A model generated the notes under the pieces. The model was not told the DNA's origin, ran no database searches, and saw only the letters and a list, made by a program, of their open reading frames with translations. Positions 19,601 through 28,532 of a stretch of DNA of 39,893 nt are shown here, one piece after another. How positions within the stretch are numbered: position 1 is the stretch's first letter; every line of letters begins with the position of its first letter. The translations under genes and the position numbers were made by a program. This DNA is from Clostridiaceae bacterium (GTDB lineage Bacteria; Bacillota; Clostridia; Saccharofermentanales; DTU023). The stretch covers positions 1 to 39,893 of the forward strand of contig JAAYNE010000130.1 in assembly GCA_012521015.1 (NCBI GenBank). The letters are read 5' to 3'.

Positions 19601-19857
19601 ATGAAGGCAATGTCCGTGAAATCGTTTCAAAAATCCAAAATATGCGTCGCGACAGCGGTTTTGAAGTTGCCGACCGCATTAATTTGTATTATGCGGATAA
19701 TGCTGAACTAGGTGAGTTGATTGAACGCTTTGCTGATACGATTAAAGCTGATGTTTTGGCTGTCTCCGTCGCTCCTTTACAAGATGGTGTTCCTCATGTA
19801 TCAAGTGTAAACATTAATGGCAAAGATTTGACAATTGGCTTGGAGGTAGTTGGCTAA
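16693..19857 (+). CDS. ileS: Isoleucyl-tRNA synthetase
   Basis: DGPPTANGKPHIGHVL, KMSKHIGN, GWDTHGLPVE; ATG at 16693 with GAAGGAG; behind Ile T-box. Confidence 0.98.
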   Translation: MYTKVDSSLDFVERENNIREFWNKKNIFDKQTELRKDGDKFVFYDGPPTANGKPHIGHVLTRVIKDVIPRYHIMKGKNVYRKAGWDTHGLPVELEVERLLGLDGKDQIEEYGIEPFIKKCKESVWKYKTEWEEMSERIAFWADMENPYITYENDYIESGWWALRQIWDKGLIYQGHKVVPYCPRCGTALSSHEVAQGYEDVTEPSVYVRFAVEGETDTYLTAWTTTPWTLPSNLALCVHPDEYYVLAEVNQDVDGTEKKIRYYVGESLAEDVLGENYSIIERMQGKDLVGKKYQALFPYAEQLIEQQKKEAFYVVMDTYVTMDEGTGIVHQAPAFGDDDARVGRIYNLPFVQFIEEDGTLPEVATDFAGLTFKEADPKIIENLHERGLLLKIQEHTHNYPFCWRCHTPLMYYARQSWFVKMTELRDNLVANNSTVNWIPPTIGTGRFGKFLENVVDWALSRERYWGTPLPIWRCEDCGHDYLVGSIEELKAMSDNCPDDIELHRPYIDEVHLNCPECQGKMQRVPEVIDGWFDSGAMPFAQYHYPFENQELFKKTFPADFISEAVDQTRGWFYTLMALGTAVFDRSPFENCIVMGHVQDEEGRKMSKHIGNVVDPIDVLNEEGADAVRWYFFSNSQPWLPSRFSAQMVNEMKRKFISGLWNTYAFYVLYADIDQFDPSKYELEYDKLSVMDHWILSRLNTLVKDVDQRMEKYDITGSTRVMENFVDDLTNWYVRRSRDRYWGSGMEQDKINAYMTLFTVLETLTRLSAPFVPFMTESIYQNIVVNFFVDAPESVHLSDFPTYDENMINPELEQQMQLVLDLVNLGRAARNLSEMKIRQPLTKMSIVSDDKLDDAYIPLVADELNVKQVEWVTDATELQDYQFKPQLRLLGPRFGKNLGEVSKKLAEIDGRAAYLELQEKGQIELEIAGVMEIFTEEDLLVSAIQAEGLATASDHGVTVALDTTLTSELIDEGNVREIVSKIQNMRRDSGFEVADRINLYYADNAELGELIERFADTIKADVLAVSVAPLQDGVPHVSSVNINGKDLTIGLEVVG

Positions 19858-19892
19858 TAATTCTAAGCATATATTGACTTTTCTTATTTAGA

Positions 19893-19952
19893 CTTGCACA
19901 CTTTTTAAGCTTGTTCAGCAATTTCACAGTATAACCTTGAATAGTGTGCAAG
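19893..19952 (+). other. Inverted repeat downstream of ileS
   Basis: CTTGCACACT / AGTGTGCAAG, perfect 10 bp with about 40-nt loop. Confidence 0.45.
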
Positions 19953-20062
19953 CTCTTTAGTAAAATTTGCTTTAGAAAATGTAAACAGCTCACAATTTTG
20001 AGCAATCTCAAAAAAAGAAGAATTTTGTCCGGTTAAAGTCAAAAAGTTGGAGTAGTTAAAAA

Positions 20063-20713
20063 GTGAAAAAAAACAAACTTAAGGTTAAATCTAAACCCAA
20101 ATCTACATCTACATCTAAAACTAAATGGAGAAGTTTGTTGATCGTAGTAATAATTTTGATATTGCTGATCTTTTTACCGAATTTATATATTGTAGCAACG
20201 ACTTCCGGTCAAATTACCACGCTTCAAAATATTTCATCCCAATACTATGAATGTGCTTTAATCTTCGGAGCAGGAATTCGTGACGGAAAACCTTCGCCGA
20301 TTTTAAGAGAACGCTTAGATATGGGAGTGGCTCTATATCAAGCAGGTATCGTACCGAAATTATTGCTTAGCGGTCACGGTTCAGCTGATGGCCAGGGATA
20401 TGATGAAGTCAAAGTGATGCGTGAGTATGTTTTGGATAAAAATGTGCCTGATGCAGATTTGATTATTGATAAGTCGGGTTTTTCAACCTATGAAAGTATT
20501 CAACGTTGCTTAAATACCTATCATTTACAAAAGGTTTTATTGGTTAGCCAAAAATATCATCTTTATCGTGCAGTCTATCTTGCCAATCAACTTGGGCTTG
20601 AAACTGGTGGTGTGATTGCAGATCAACGCAGACTCTCCGGTCAATTTCTACGTGATGTTCGAGAGATCTTTGCACGTGATAAAGACTTTATAAAAGGAAT
20701 AATCAAACCCTAA
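20063..20713 (+). CDS. DUF218 / YdcF-SanA-ElyC family membrane protein
   Basis: N-terminal TM, ALIFGAGIRDGKPSPILRERLDMGVALYQAG, LLSGHGS, KSGFSTYESI, VLLVSQKYHLYRAVYLA; GTG start with GGAG upstream. Confidence 0.88.
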   Translation: MKKNKLKVKSKPKSTSTSKTKWRSLLIVVIILILLIFLPNLYIVATTSGQITTLQNISSQYYECALIFGAGIRDGKPSPILRERLDMGVALYQAGIVPKLLLSGHGSADGQGYDEVKVMREYVLDKNVPDADLIIDKSGFSTYESIQRCLNTYHLQKVLLVSQKYHLYRAVYLANQLGLETGGVIADQRRLSGQFLRDVREIFARDKDFIKGIIKP

Positions 20714-20785
20714 ATAAAAGGAATAATCAAACCCTAATTTAATGAATAATCAAACCATAATATAATGATTAATTAATCTTAATTT
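20690..20785 (+). repeat. 24-bp tandem repeat array spanning the stop codon of the DUF218 gene
   Basis: ATAAAAGGAATAATCAAACCCTAA exact at 20690-20713 and 20714-20737, then degenerate copies at 20738-20761 and 20762-20785. Confidence 0.8.
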
Positions 20786-20841
20786 AAGGTATAATTAAAT
20801 CCTGATTTCCGGATGACTGTTTCTCATCTTTGGAGGTAGAA

Positions 20842-21414
20842 GTGAATAGAAAACATTTTAATTTGATCTTAGCCGGTGTATTGGCAGGACTATATTTAGT
20901 TTTAACCTTACCTTTTGCTCAAATTGCGTCCGGCATGATTCAGTTCAGACTGGCGGAAACAATTGCTGTTTTACCTGCTCTGACTCCGGCAGCAATTCCC
21001 GGAGTTTTTTTTGGCTGTCTACTAGCTAACTTTCTCAATCCGCAAAATCTCGGTCCGATTGATATTTTTGGCGGTAGTCTGACAACCTTATTGGCAGCAT
21101 GTTTGACTTATGTTTTGGCAAAACCGTTACGCTGTTATTTGAAAATGGAAAAATCAGAACAAGCGGAAGCGATCGGATTACGTAAAAGTGCTAATATCTC
21201 CAAATTCGTTTCTTTGATACCACCGGTTATTCTTAACGGATTAATTGTCGGAACATATTTGCCATTTCTTTTCTCGACGGAAACTCCTGTGATTGGTGTA
21301 ATTTTAACAACAATACTCTCGATAACGGTTTCTCAAACAATTGTGATTTTTGGCCTAGGCTTACCACTCCTAATCAGTCTGAGCAAAAACAAAGCTATTT
21401 TGAAATATATCTGA
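20842..21414 (+). CDS. queT: QueT-family (COG4708-type) queuosine precursor transporter
   Basis: NRKHFNLILAGVLAGLYLVLTLPFAQIASGMIQFRLAETIAVLPALTPAAIPGVFFGCLLANFLN; GTG start with TGGAGG upstream. Confidence 0.82.
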   Translation: MNRKHFNLILAGVLAGLYLVLTLPFAQIASGMIQFRLAETIAVLPALTPAAIPGVFFGCLLANFLNPQNLGPIDIFGGSLTTLLAACLTYVLAKPLRCYLKMEKSEQAEAIGLRKSANISKFVSLIPPVILNGLIVGTYLPFLFSTETPVIGVILTTILSITVSQTIVIFGLGLPLLISLSKNKAILKYI

Positions 21415-21519
21415 TATATTGTAATTTAGATATTAGATATATTGAGATTTATATATCTTAGATATTGTAATTTAAGAATTTAACAGATTATGAATATTAA
21501 TGAGGTTAATTTGATTATG

Positions 21520-22452
21520 AAAAGATTTTTAAATTGTTTTAGTTCGGATTTTGCTCAAATCAACAAAACTGAATTGTTAGCAGCTATTGCTCAAGCAGAA
21601 GGACGTACCGTTGTCAGCGAAACTATCGGGGTTTTTCCTCCACTTTTAACTGATGTTACTAACGCTGAATTAGCGGCATCTTTTGGAGCTGATATGTTGA
21701 TTTTAAACTTGTTTGATGTAGACAACCCGACTATTTACGGCTTACCACAGGAACTGGCTGATCCGGATTTTAGTAAATTGTCGGTAATTAACAAAGTGAA
21801 GTATTTAACGGGTAGACCGGTAGGGATTAATCTTGAACCTACTATAGCTGCTGAGTCTAATGATCCAAATCCGTTTAAAATGACAGCAGGCAGAATTGCC
21901 TCAGTTGAAAATGCCAAAAAAGCTTTAGAGCAGGGAGTTAATTTTTTGGTAATTACCGGAAATCCGGAAACCGGTGTAGATAATCAGAAGATAATTAAGT
22001 CTTTAGAAGAAATAAAAGAGGCAGTAGGAGATCAACTGGTTCTTATTGCAGGGAAAATGCATGGTTCAGGAATTTTATCTGAAAGTGCAGAGAATATAAT
22101 TACGGAAGCAGATGTTTTGAATTTCATGGCTGCCGGTGCAGATATTATTCTACTACCTGCTCCCGGAACTATTCCCGGTATCACAATGGATTATATTCGT
22201 AAATTAGTCCAAATTGTACATCAAAAAGAAAAAATGACGCTGACCTCTATTGGAACTAGTCAAGAAGGAGCAGATCCTGCTACGATTAAGCAAATAGCTT
22301 TGCTTTGTAAAATGACCGGAACAGATTTACACCACATTGGCGATAGCGGCTATATTGGTATTGCAACACCGGAAAATATTATGCATTACGGAATTGTCAT
22401 ACGCGGAGTTCGTCACACTTATCATCGCATGGCTGCCTCAATCAGAAGATAA
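21520..22452 (+). CDS. DUF7916-like TIM-barrel-type protein (homologues often annotated as haloacid dehalogenase-like)
   Basis: RFLNCFSSDF, SETIGVFPPLLTDVTNAELAASFGADMLILNLFDV, GRPVGINLEP, GDSGYIGIATPENIMHYGIVIRGVRHTYHRMAASIRR. Confidence 0.65.
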   Translation, partial: KRFLNCFSSDFAQINKTELLAAIAQAEGRTVVSETIGVFPPLLTDVTNAELAASFGADMLILNLFDVDNPTIYGLPQELADPDFSKLSVINKVKYLTGRPVGINLEPTIAAESNDPNPFKMTAGRIASVENAKKALEQGVNFLVITGNPETGVDNQKIIKSLEEIKEAVGDQLVLIAGKMHGSGILSESAENIITEADVLNFMAAGADIILLPAPGTIPGITMDYIRKLVQIVHQKEKMTLTSIGTSQEGADPATIKQIALLCKMTGTDLHHIGDSGYIGIATPENIMHYGIVIRGVRHTYHRMAASIRR

Positions 22453-22617
22453 TTCTAGAAGATTGAAAGTCATTTGCTGTGAAATATATTTCAAATTTAA
22501 AGTTGCTTATTATGCGTTTATGAAATATAAAGCAGTTTATTCCTAGGTCATGTCAAAATTAGAGCCAGAGCGATAAAGATATTTATTATGAAATAATAGA
22601 ATGAAAAATTAGAGAAT

Positions 22618-23421
22618 ATGACACAAACACATTATTTTAAGCCGAATCAAGCTTTAGATCATGAGATAAAAACAATTGAGTATACAATTGCTCAACATAA
22701 TTTTCAATTTATTACGGATCGCGGTGTTTTCTCCCGTAATAAAGTTGATTACGGTACAAATATTATGTTAAAAACCGTTATTACAGAATTAAAAAAAAGT
22801 CGTTTTGATTTTTCTTATGTGGCTGCACAAGATGAATCTCAAAATAATATGATTGAATCGATTAATGGCATTAAAATACAAAAATGCTTGGATTTAGGTT
22901 GCGGTTATGGTGTTGTATCAATTGTCTTAAATACACTTTTCCCGGAACAAAGATGGTATGCAGTGGATATAAATCCAAGAGCGGTGGAATTGACCAAAAG
23001 AAATTCTAAAAAACATGGTTTAAACATTACGGTAATTGAATCTGACGGTATTCCAAAATCAATTATTTCATCAAGTGAAATTTATAAAGTTTCTGAATTT
23101 AAGATGAGAACGATTGAATCTGACGGTATTCCGGAATCAATGATTTTGGGAAGCGAATCTGATAAAAAAATAAAATTTGATTTAGTTATATTGAATCCGC
23201 CAATTCGTGCAGGAAAAGATGTTTGCTATAGGTTATTTACTGAAGTTGCTGCAGCAATTAAAACTGATAGTGTTTTTTATACGGTTATTCAAAAAAAACA
23301 AGGAGCTGTTTCGGCATTTAAATACTTGCAAAAATTGTTCTCAGATGTGATTGTTGTGGATAAATCAGGTGGCTATCATACGATTCGCTGCAGAATACCA
23401 AGCCCGATTGAATCTGATTAA
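22618..23421 (+). CDS. Class I SAM-dependent methyltransferase (RsmC-like small methyltransferase domain)
   Basis: LDLGCGYGVVSIVL, YAVDINPRAVELTKRN, FDLVILNPPIRAGKD. Confidence 0.87.
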   Translation: MTQTHYFKPNQALDHEIKTIEYTIAQHNFQFITDRGVFSRNKVDYGTNIMLKTVITELKKSRFDFSYVAAQDESQNNMIESINGIKIQKCLDLGCGYGVVSIVLNTLFPEQRWYAVDINPRAVELTKRNSKKHGLNITVIESDGIPKSIISSSEIYKVSEFKMRTIESDGIPESMILGSESDKKIKFDLVILNPPIRAGKDVCYRLFTEVAAAIKTDSVFYTVIQKKQGAVSAFKYLQKLFSDVIVVDKSGGYHTIRCRIPSPIESD

Positions 23422-23502
23422 TCATGAGAACAGCAAGGAACGGCTAAAAATCCCTTCCCAAAAACATATCAATTCGTTAATAAGTAAAAATGGAGAAATA
23501 TC

Positions 23503-24021
23503 ATGCCAAACGAATCTAAACAAAACAATTATTCCGTTCAAGCTATAGGTCAGGATAGTCACAGATTTGTTGAAAGAAGTGATCCGAAAGTTTTGGTGTT
23601 GGGCGGAGTTGAAATTAAGGATTGTCCGGGGCTTGCGGGAAATAGTGATGCAGATGTTTTGCTTCATGCATTAACCAATGCGATATCCGGAATTACTTGT
23701 AAACCGATTCTCGGAACTATAGCTGATGAGTTATGTTTGGATCATGGAATTACTGACAGTAAAGTTTATTTGGAATTGGCTTTGGCTGATTTAGCTGACC
23801 TTAACTATGAGATATTACATATAAGTTTTACGGTTCAAGCATGTCGTCCGAAACTTTTGCCTTTGATTCCTGAAATAAGGAAATCGATTGCTAAAATTAT
23901 AGAACTTAACCTTGAGCAAGTCATGATTACTGCAACCAGCGGAGAAGGTCTGACAGATGTTGGTCGAGGCGAAGGCATAGAGGCTTTTTGTGTAATTTCG
24001 GTTGTACCGATTGCTGAATGA
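23503..24021 (+). CDS. Divergent IspF-like (2-C-methyl-D-erythritol 2,4-cyclodiphosphate synthase family) protein
   Basis: AIGQDSHRF, VLGGVEI, LAGNSDADVLLHALTNAI, ATSGEGLTDVGRGEGIEAF. Confidence 0.8.
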   Translation: MPNESKQNNYSVQAIGQDSHRFVERSDPKVLVLGGVEIKDCPGLAGNSDADVLLHALTNAISGITCKPILGTIADELCLDHGITDSKVYLELALADLADLNYEILHISFTVQACRPKLLPLIPEIRKSIAKIIELNLEQVMITATSGEGLTDVGRGEGIEAFCVISVVPIAE

Positions 24022-24379
24022 TTTAATTGAATGTTTTAGAGAATTTATCAAGTAACAATTTATACTCGATCGAATAATTTGCCTATTATGTTTGGATATG
24101 GCGTAGATATACCGATTCCAACAAGTAATAAGGCGAGAAAAGATCAATGGTGAAAAAAGTATTTTTAATAGAGCAATTGTTACATTTTTTTAATGCTACT
24201 TATTGTATAATGGTTATGTTCGATAATTTAGCTTTCAAAAATAGAAAAGAACAATTCTTGATGCTATAATAAAACTGTGTAAATTTACAAAAAATCGGTG
24301 TCCTTTCAGGATTAATTATTAAATATAAAGTTGTTTCAGAATAAATTATAGAGTTTATTATTAAATATAAAAGGTGAGT

Positions 24380-26464
24380 ATGACCAACAAGAAAAATGAG
24401 AACATATCAAATAAAAAACCAGGTACACCGATTAATCGGCAACCCAATAATCACTGGAACCAAAATACTGCCGGTTCCCCAAAAAACCAAACAGCTCGAC
24501 CTTTACGAGAAGTCAAGCTTAACAATAATGGAATAACCCCCGGGGCTAATATTAGAATGACTCGAGTTAATAATGGCTCAAGTTTAAAAGCGAATAGAGG
24601 GATGAAGCCCGGAGTTGGGAAAAAGCCGGAGCCTGGTTTCAGTAATGGTCCAAAACCTAATTCAAACAATAAAAAGAAAACATCCAATAAAATATTGTAT
24701 TTAATCTATACTTTAGCCGGCATAGCTTTAATTTTGCTAGTGTTTACAGTTATTCATTTTATGAAAGACGGTAAATCGGAAAATGATGTATCTGAAGTAG
24801 CCAAAACTACCAAGACTGGGGTTGTAACACAAGCAGAAGAAGGAATTTCATCCAGTATTTATTTTGGCGACATTTGTTTAGGTGGTATGGAATATGCTGA
24901 TTTTGAAAAGCAAATGACTGAAAAATCTTCTGAAACGTTAAAGAATATCAAGATAAATTTAGAGAATGAAAAAGACGTAAATCAAAAAAAGGAATCCAGT
25001 TTAAGTGCTTTAGACTTAGGTATTATTTTAGATTTTGAAAAAATTTATAAAAATGCAGAAGAACTGAACGAGCTAATTAAACAAGAGCCGTCCAAGAAGT
25101 CCAAAACAACAAGCTTATTTCTCCAAGTTGTAAAAGCGGAGACTATTGAAGATAACACTAAGGATTTACTTGAAAAAAATCCACGAATAGCTGAATTGGC
25201 TGATATTGAGGATAATAATTACAAATTGCATCCGGTTTTTGTGATAGATGAAATTGCTCTGAAAAAAGCTGTAGAAGATTTTTCCATAGAAGTTGAAATC
25301 AAACCGGGGAAGTTGGCAGCAACGACTTTTAATCTTGAAACTTTGGAGTTTGAATTCGTTGAAGTTGCCAAAGGTTACAAATTGGATACGGAAAAATTAA
25401 TCGACAAATTGAAGCAGGCTTTTTCCGAAAACAAATTGAACGAATCAATTAAGTTGGAATTTGTTGAATCTGATGAAGTTCCGGAAGAAGAGGATGTTGA
25501 ATTCGGTTTGATATCTTCAGGATTTACGGAATTAGTTTCACATGACCCTGCCCGTGACTCTAATGTAAGAAGAGTCGCCGAATTACTTAGCGGATTTGTA
25601 ATCCAACCGGGCGAAGAATTTTCTTATTGGACTAACATTAATCCGATTACCGAAGAAAACGGCTATACTTATGGCGGTGCAATTGCTGCTGACGGTTCAT
25701 ATGAATCTGTAATCGGCGGAGGTATTTGCCAAGGCAGCAGTACATTATATTTAGCTGCGGTTAGAGCAGATTTAGAAATAACGGAACGCAATAACCATAC
25801 AATTCCGAGTGCATATGCGATTGAAGGTATTGATGCAATGGTTTCGGAATGGTCTGATTTAAAATTTGTAAATAATACCGGGTACCCGATAGCGATTGTC
25901 GGATATTACGTCGATTCGACTTCAGTTGAATTTCAAATATACGGCAAAAAATTTCCGCCGGGCGTAACGATTGATTTAGATCCGCATTTTATAAGTCAAG
26001 CTGCTGCTAAAGCACCGAATAAGGTTGTCAATAAAGATTTGGAACCGGGTGAAGAAGTTGTGGTGAAAAATGGAATAATCGGTTCGTATTGGTCAACCGA
26101 TAAAGTATATTATCGTGATGGCATTGAATATGACCGGGTTCACTTGAATAATTCGTATTACTGGTCATATGCGGGAACGATTGAATATAATCCTGATTCA
26201 CCGGATAGTACAACTACCAAAACAACAACTAAAAAAACGACGACCGAGAAAACCTCAACAGAGGAAACTACAGCCGGGGAACCATCAGGATCGACAGATC
26301 CCGCACCGGTAACTCCAGACCCTGCACCGATAACTCCAGATCCCGCACCGATAACTCCAGACCCTGCACCGGTAACCCCAGATCCCGCACCGGTAACTCC
26401 AGACCCTCCGGTCGTAGATCCGCCGATTGAAAATCCTCCAGATCCAGGAGAAGCAGAACCTTAA
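24380..26464 (+). CDS. VanW-family protein with disordered N-terminus, TM and Pro-rich repeat tail
   Basis: FTELVSHDPARDSNVRRVAELLSGFVIQPGEEFSYW...IGGGICQGSSTLYLAAVRADLEITERNNHT; TM near residue 110. Confidence 0.9.
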   Translation: MTNKKNENISNKKPGTPINRQPNNHWNQNTAGSPKNQTARPLREVKLNNNGITPGANIRMTRVNNGSSLKANRGMKPGVGKKPEPGFSNGPKPNSNNKKKTSNKILYLIYTLAGIALILLVFTVIHFMKDGKSENDVSEVAKTTKTGVVTQAEEGISSSIYFGDICLGGMEYADFEKQMTEKSSETLKNIKINLENEKDVNQKKESSLSALDLGIILDFEKIYKNAEELNELIKQEPSKKSKTTSLFLQVVKAETIEDNTKDLLEKNPRIAELADIEDNNYKLHPVFVIDEIALKKAVEDFSIEVEIKPGKLAATTFNLETLEFEFVEVAKGYKLDTEKLIDKLKQAFSENKLNESIKLEFVESDEVPEEEDVEFGLISSGFTELVSHDPARDSNVRRVAELLSGFVIQPGEEFSYWTNINPITEENGYTYGGAIAADGSYESVIGGGICQGSSTLYLAAVRADLEITERNNHTIPSAYAIEGIDAMVSEWSDLKFVNNTGYPIAIVGYYVDSTSVEFQIYGKKFPPGVTIDLDPHFISQAAAKAPNKVVNKDLEPGEEVVVKNGIIGSYWSTDKVYYRDGIEYDRVHLNNSYYWSYAGTIEYNPDSPDSTTTKTTTKKTTTEKTSTEETTAGEPSGSTDPAPVTPDPAPITPDPAPITPDPAPVTPDPAPVTPDPPVVDPPIENPPDPGEAEP
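26297..26401 (+). repeat. 21-bp tandem repeats (TPDPAP) at 3' end of VanW gene
   Basis: Five consecutive 21-bp units alternating GATCCCGC and GACCCTGC starts. Confidence 0.92.
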
Positions 26465-27423
26465 AAAACAGAAGGTTTATAATTAACAGAATATAGTTGA
26501 TGATCTTCTTTATTGCTACCATGAAAATCACTACCCGCTGTAAAAGGCAAGTTTAGTTTTCGGGCAAGAGAGAAGATCATTTTTTGTTGTTTCAGACTCG
26601 CATTGCTGTGAAAAGCTTCAACACCGATATTTGCCAGATTTGCAATTTTTGTAATTTTTTCAATTAATAAACTTTGATTTTCACACCAACCATACTGATG
26701 GGGATGTGCGATTACCGGAAAACCATTAGATTGTTCAATTAATTGCAGAGCGTATTCAAGTTCAACTCCTTGACGAGGAACATATGCCGGCTTGCCTTCT
26801 GCTAAATAATCGTCAAACGCTTGTTGAATAGAATTGACATAATTGTTAGCAACCAGCCATTTGGCAACTTTGACTCTACCTGTGACCGGTTGCTCAGGCG
26901 AAGGATCAAGCTCATTTTTTGGAATGGGTATTCCTAAGTCATGTATGCGTTTAATTAATTCCAGATTTCGTTTGCCACGTATAACTCTTTGTTTTTCTAA
27001 AAAATCGTCTATTTTTTTGATTGATTGTCCGGAATAATATGCCAAAAGATGAATTTCCTGATCTTCAAAGACCACCGATAATTCAACACCCGGAATTAAT
27101 ATCGGATTTTGATTTTTGTGGTTTTCGGTTTTGTGTCGTTTGATTAAACAATTTCCATCTAAGTTCTGATTTGACAAAAACCTATTATCTGAATACTGTT
27201 CGGGCAAAAAGTCTTCAAGGACAGAGTATTGTCCGATAAGTTCCAGACATCCTTGAATTGTATCATGGTCTGTTAATGCAATATATTTCAGTTGATTGAT
27301 TTGAGCAAGTTGCATTACCTGTTTCGGAGTATAACTTCCGTCAGAAGCTGTTGAATGAACATGGAGGTCAATCCCACCAGTTTCGGTGATTTTACTTAAG
27401 AATAAGCCTAATTTATTATTCAT
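26461..27423 (-). CDS. PHP-domain phosphoesterase (YciV/RNase AM-like)
   Basis: DLHVHSTASDGSYTPKQVM, ALTDHDTIQG, GVELSV, PVIAHPHQYG, GSDFHG. Confidence 0.9.
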   Translation of the reverse strand: MNNKLGLFLSKITETGGIDLHVHSTASDGSYTPKQVMQLAQINQLKYIALTDHDTIQGCLELIGQYSVLEDFLPEQYSDNRFLSNQNLDGNCLIKRHKTENHKNQNPILIPGVELSVVFEDQEIHLLAYYSGQSIKKIDDFLEKQRVIRGKRNLELIKRIHDLGIPIPKNELDPSPEQPVTGRVKVAKWLVANNYVNSIQQAFDDYLAEGKPAYVPRQGVELEYALQLIEQSNGFPVIAHPHQYGWCENQSLLIEKITKIANLANIGVEAFHSNASLKQQKMIFSLARKLNLPFTAGSDFHGSNKEDHQLYSVNYKPSVF

Positions 27424-27473
27424 TGTGAGGATAAGCCTAATTTATTATTTATTGTAAGACCAAGTCTTATTTA

Positions 27474-28427
27474 TTAATCTTTGTCTTTGTCTTTCAGATT
27501 AAGCTGCTCTGAAACCAAATATCTCGGTCTGCCTTTAATTTCATTGAAAATGTTTGCAATATATAATGCAATCATACTCAAGCTGATCATGATTGCTGAT
27601 CCGATTAATAAAACTAGCAGAATAACAGTTGTAAAACCTTCAACCGCATGACCTAAACACCAATTAATTAAAGTTTGCATAGCTAAAATCAAACAAAAAA
27701 TTGAAAGAATAAAAGTCAGTAGTGGAATAATTAATAAAGGTTTTGCTGAAAATCCGGTAATGGCCGAAATGCTTAAACGCAATAATTTACGAAATGACCA
27801 TTTTGATTTACTATCTTCCCGATCTTGTACGGCAAAAGGAATCACAATTCGCTTAAATCCCATCCAAGCCGATAAACCGCGGAAGAAAGTATCTCTTTCT
27901 TTAAATTGTCGCCAAGCCAAAACGACTTTGCGATCCAATAATTTGAAATCCGATGCATTATCTAAACTGTTACCGGAGAATTTTTTGAATAAACCGTAGA
28001 ATATTTTGGCGGATAATTTCGAAAAAAAGCTTTCTTTACCGCGGGATTGTTTCACACCTTCAACTACATCATAACCTTGTTGCCAGAGTTTGATCATTTC
28101 AGGAATCAGTTCGGGCGGATGTTGCAGGTCGGAATCCAGAATAATTACCGCATCGCCTTCTGCTTGTTCCAATCCTGCACAGAGAGCGGCTTCTTTACCA
28201 TAGTTGCGAGACAAACGTATAGCACTGATTTTCGGATTTTGTTGGGTAGCTTTCGTTAATATTTCCCAAGAATTGTCTGTTGAACCGTCATCAACAAATA
28301 ATAGAGTATAGTCGAAAACTTCATCCATTATTTGCTCTAAGACACTGATGGTTTTTGGTAAAATCTGGCTTTCATTGAAGCAGGGAATAATCAAAGTTAT
28401 TATCAAGAGTTTTGTCTCCTTAATCAA
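27474..28427 (-). CDS. Glycosyltransferase family 2 (DPM1/GtrB-like with two C-terminal TM helices)
   Basis: IIPCFNESQILPKTI, LFVDDGSTDNSWEI, ILDSDLQHPPELIPEM, two C-terminal hydrophobic segments. Confidence 0.92.
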   Translation of the reverse strand: MIKETKLLIITLIIPCFNESQILPKTISVLEQIMDEVFDYTLLFVDDGSTDNSWEILTKATQQNPKISAIRLSRNYGKEAALCAGLEQAEGDAVIILDSDLQHPPELIPEMIKLWQQGYDVVEGVKQSRGKESFFSKLSAKIFYGLFKKFSGNSLDNASDFKLLDRKVVLAWRQFKERDTFFRGLSAWMGFKRIVIPFAVQDREDSKSKWSFRKLLRLSISAITGFSAKPLLIIPLLTFILSIFCLILAMQTLINWCLGHAVEGFTTVILLVLLIGSAIMISLSMIALYIANIFNEIKGRPRYLVSEQLNLKDKDKD

Positions 28428-28445
28428 ATTAGTAGTTAATAAAAT

Positions 28446-28474
28446 TTGTCATAAAAACATATTAGTTATACAAT
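28446..28474 (+). promoter_or_regulatory. Sigma70-type promoter for pgk-tpiA
   Basis: TTGTCA (28446-28451), 17-bp spacer, TACAAT (28469-28474). Confidence 0.6.
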
Positions 28475-28532
28475 ATTTTAAGATTATTACAGATAAATTG
28501 TAACATACAAAATAGAATAAGGGGTGCTTGCT

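Noticed and set aside
20714-20841. preQ1 riboswitch upstream of queT
   Set aside because: QueT genes are often preQ1-controlled, but I could not find a preQ1-I or preQ1-II motif; the gap is mostly degenerate 24-bp repeats.
21416-21474. CRISPR-like or regulatory repeats (ATATTGTAATTTA twice)
   Set aside because: Only two short AT-rich copies at 21416-21428 and 21462-21474; no spacer regularity, likely low-complexity DNA.
24177-24211. Promoter TTGTTA...TATAAT upstream of the VanW gene
   Set aside because: The -10 TATAAT is good, but the only obvious -35 is 23 bp away, too far for a standard sigma70 promoter; left uncalled.
26268-26531. 87-aa minus-strand ORF with Leu/Glu repeats
   Set aside because: Antisense reading of the VanW TPDPAP tandem repeat; periodic only because the DNA repeat is 21 bp.
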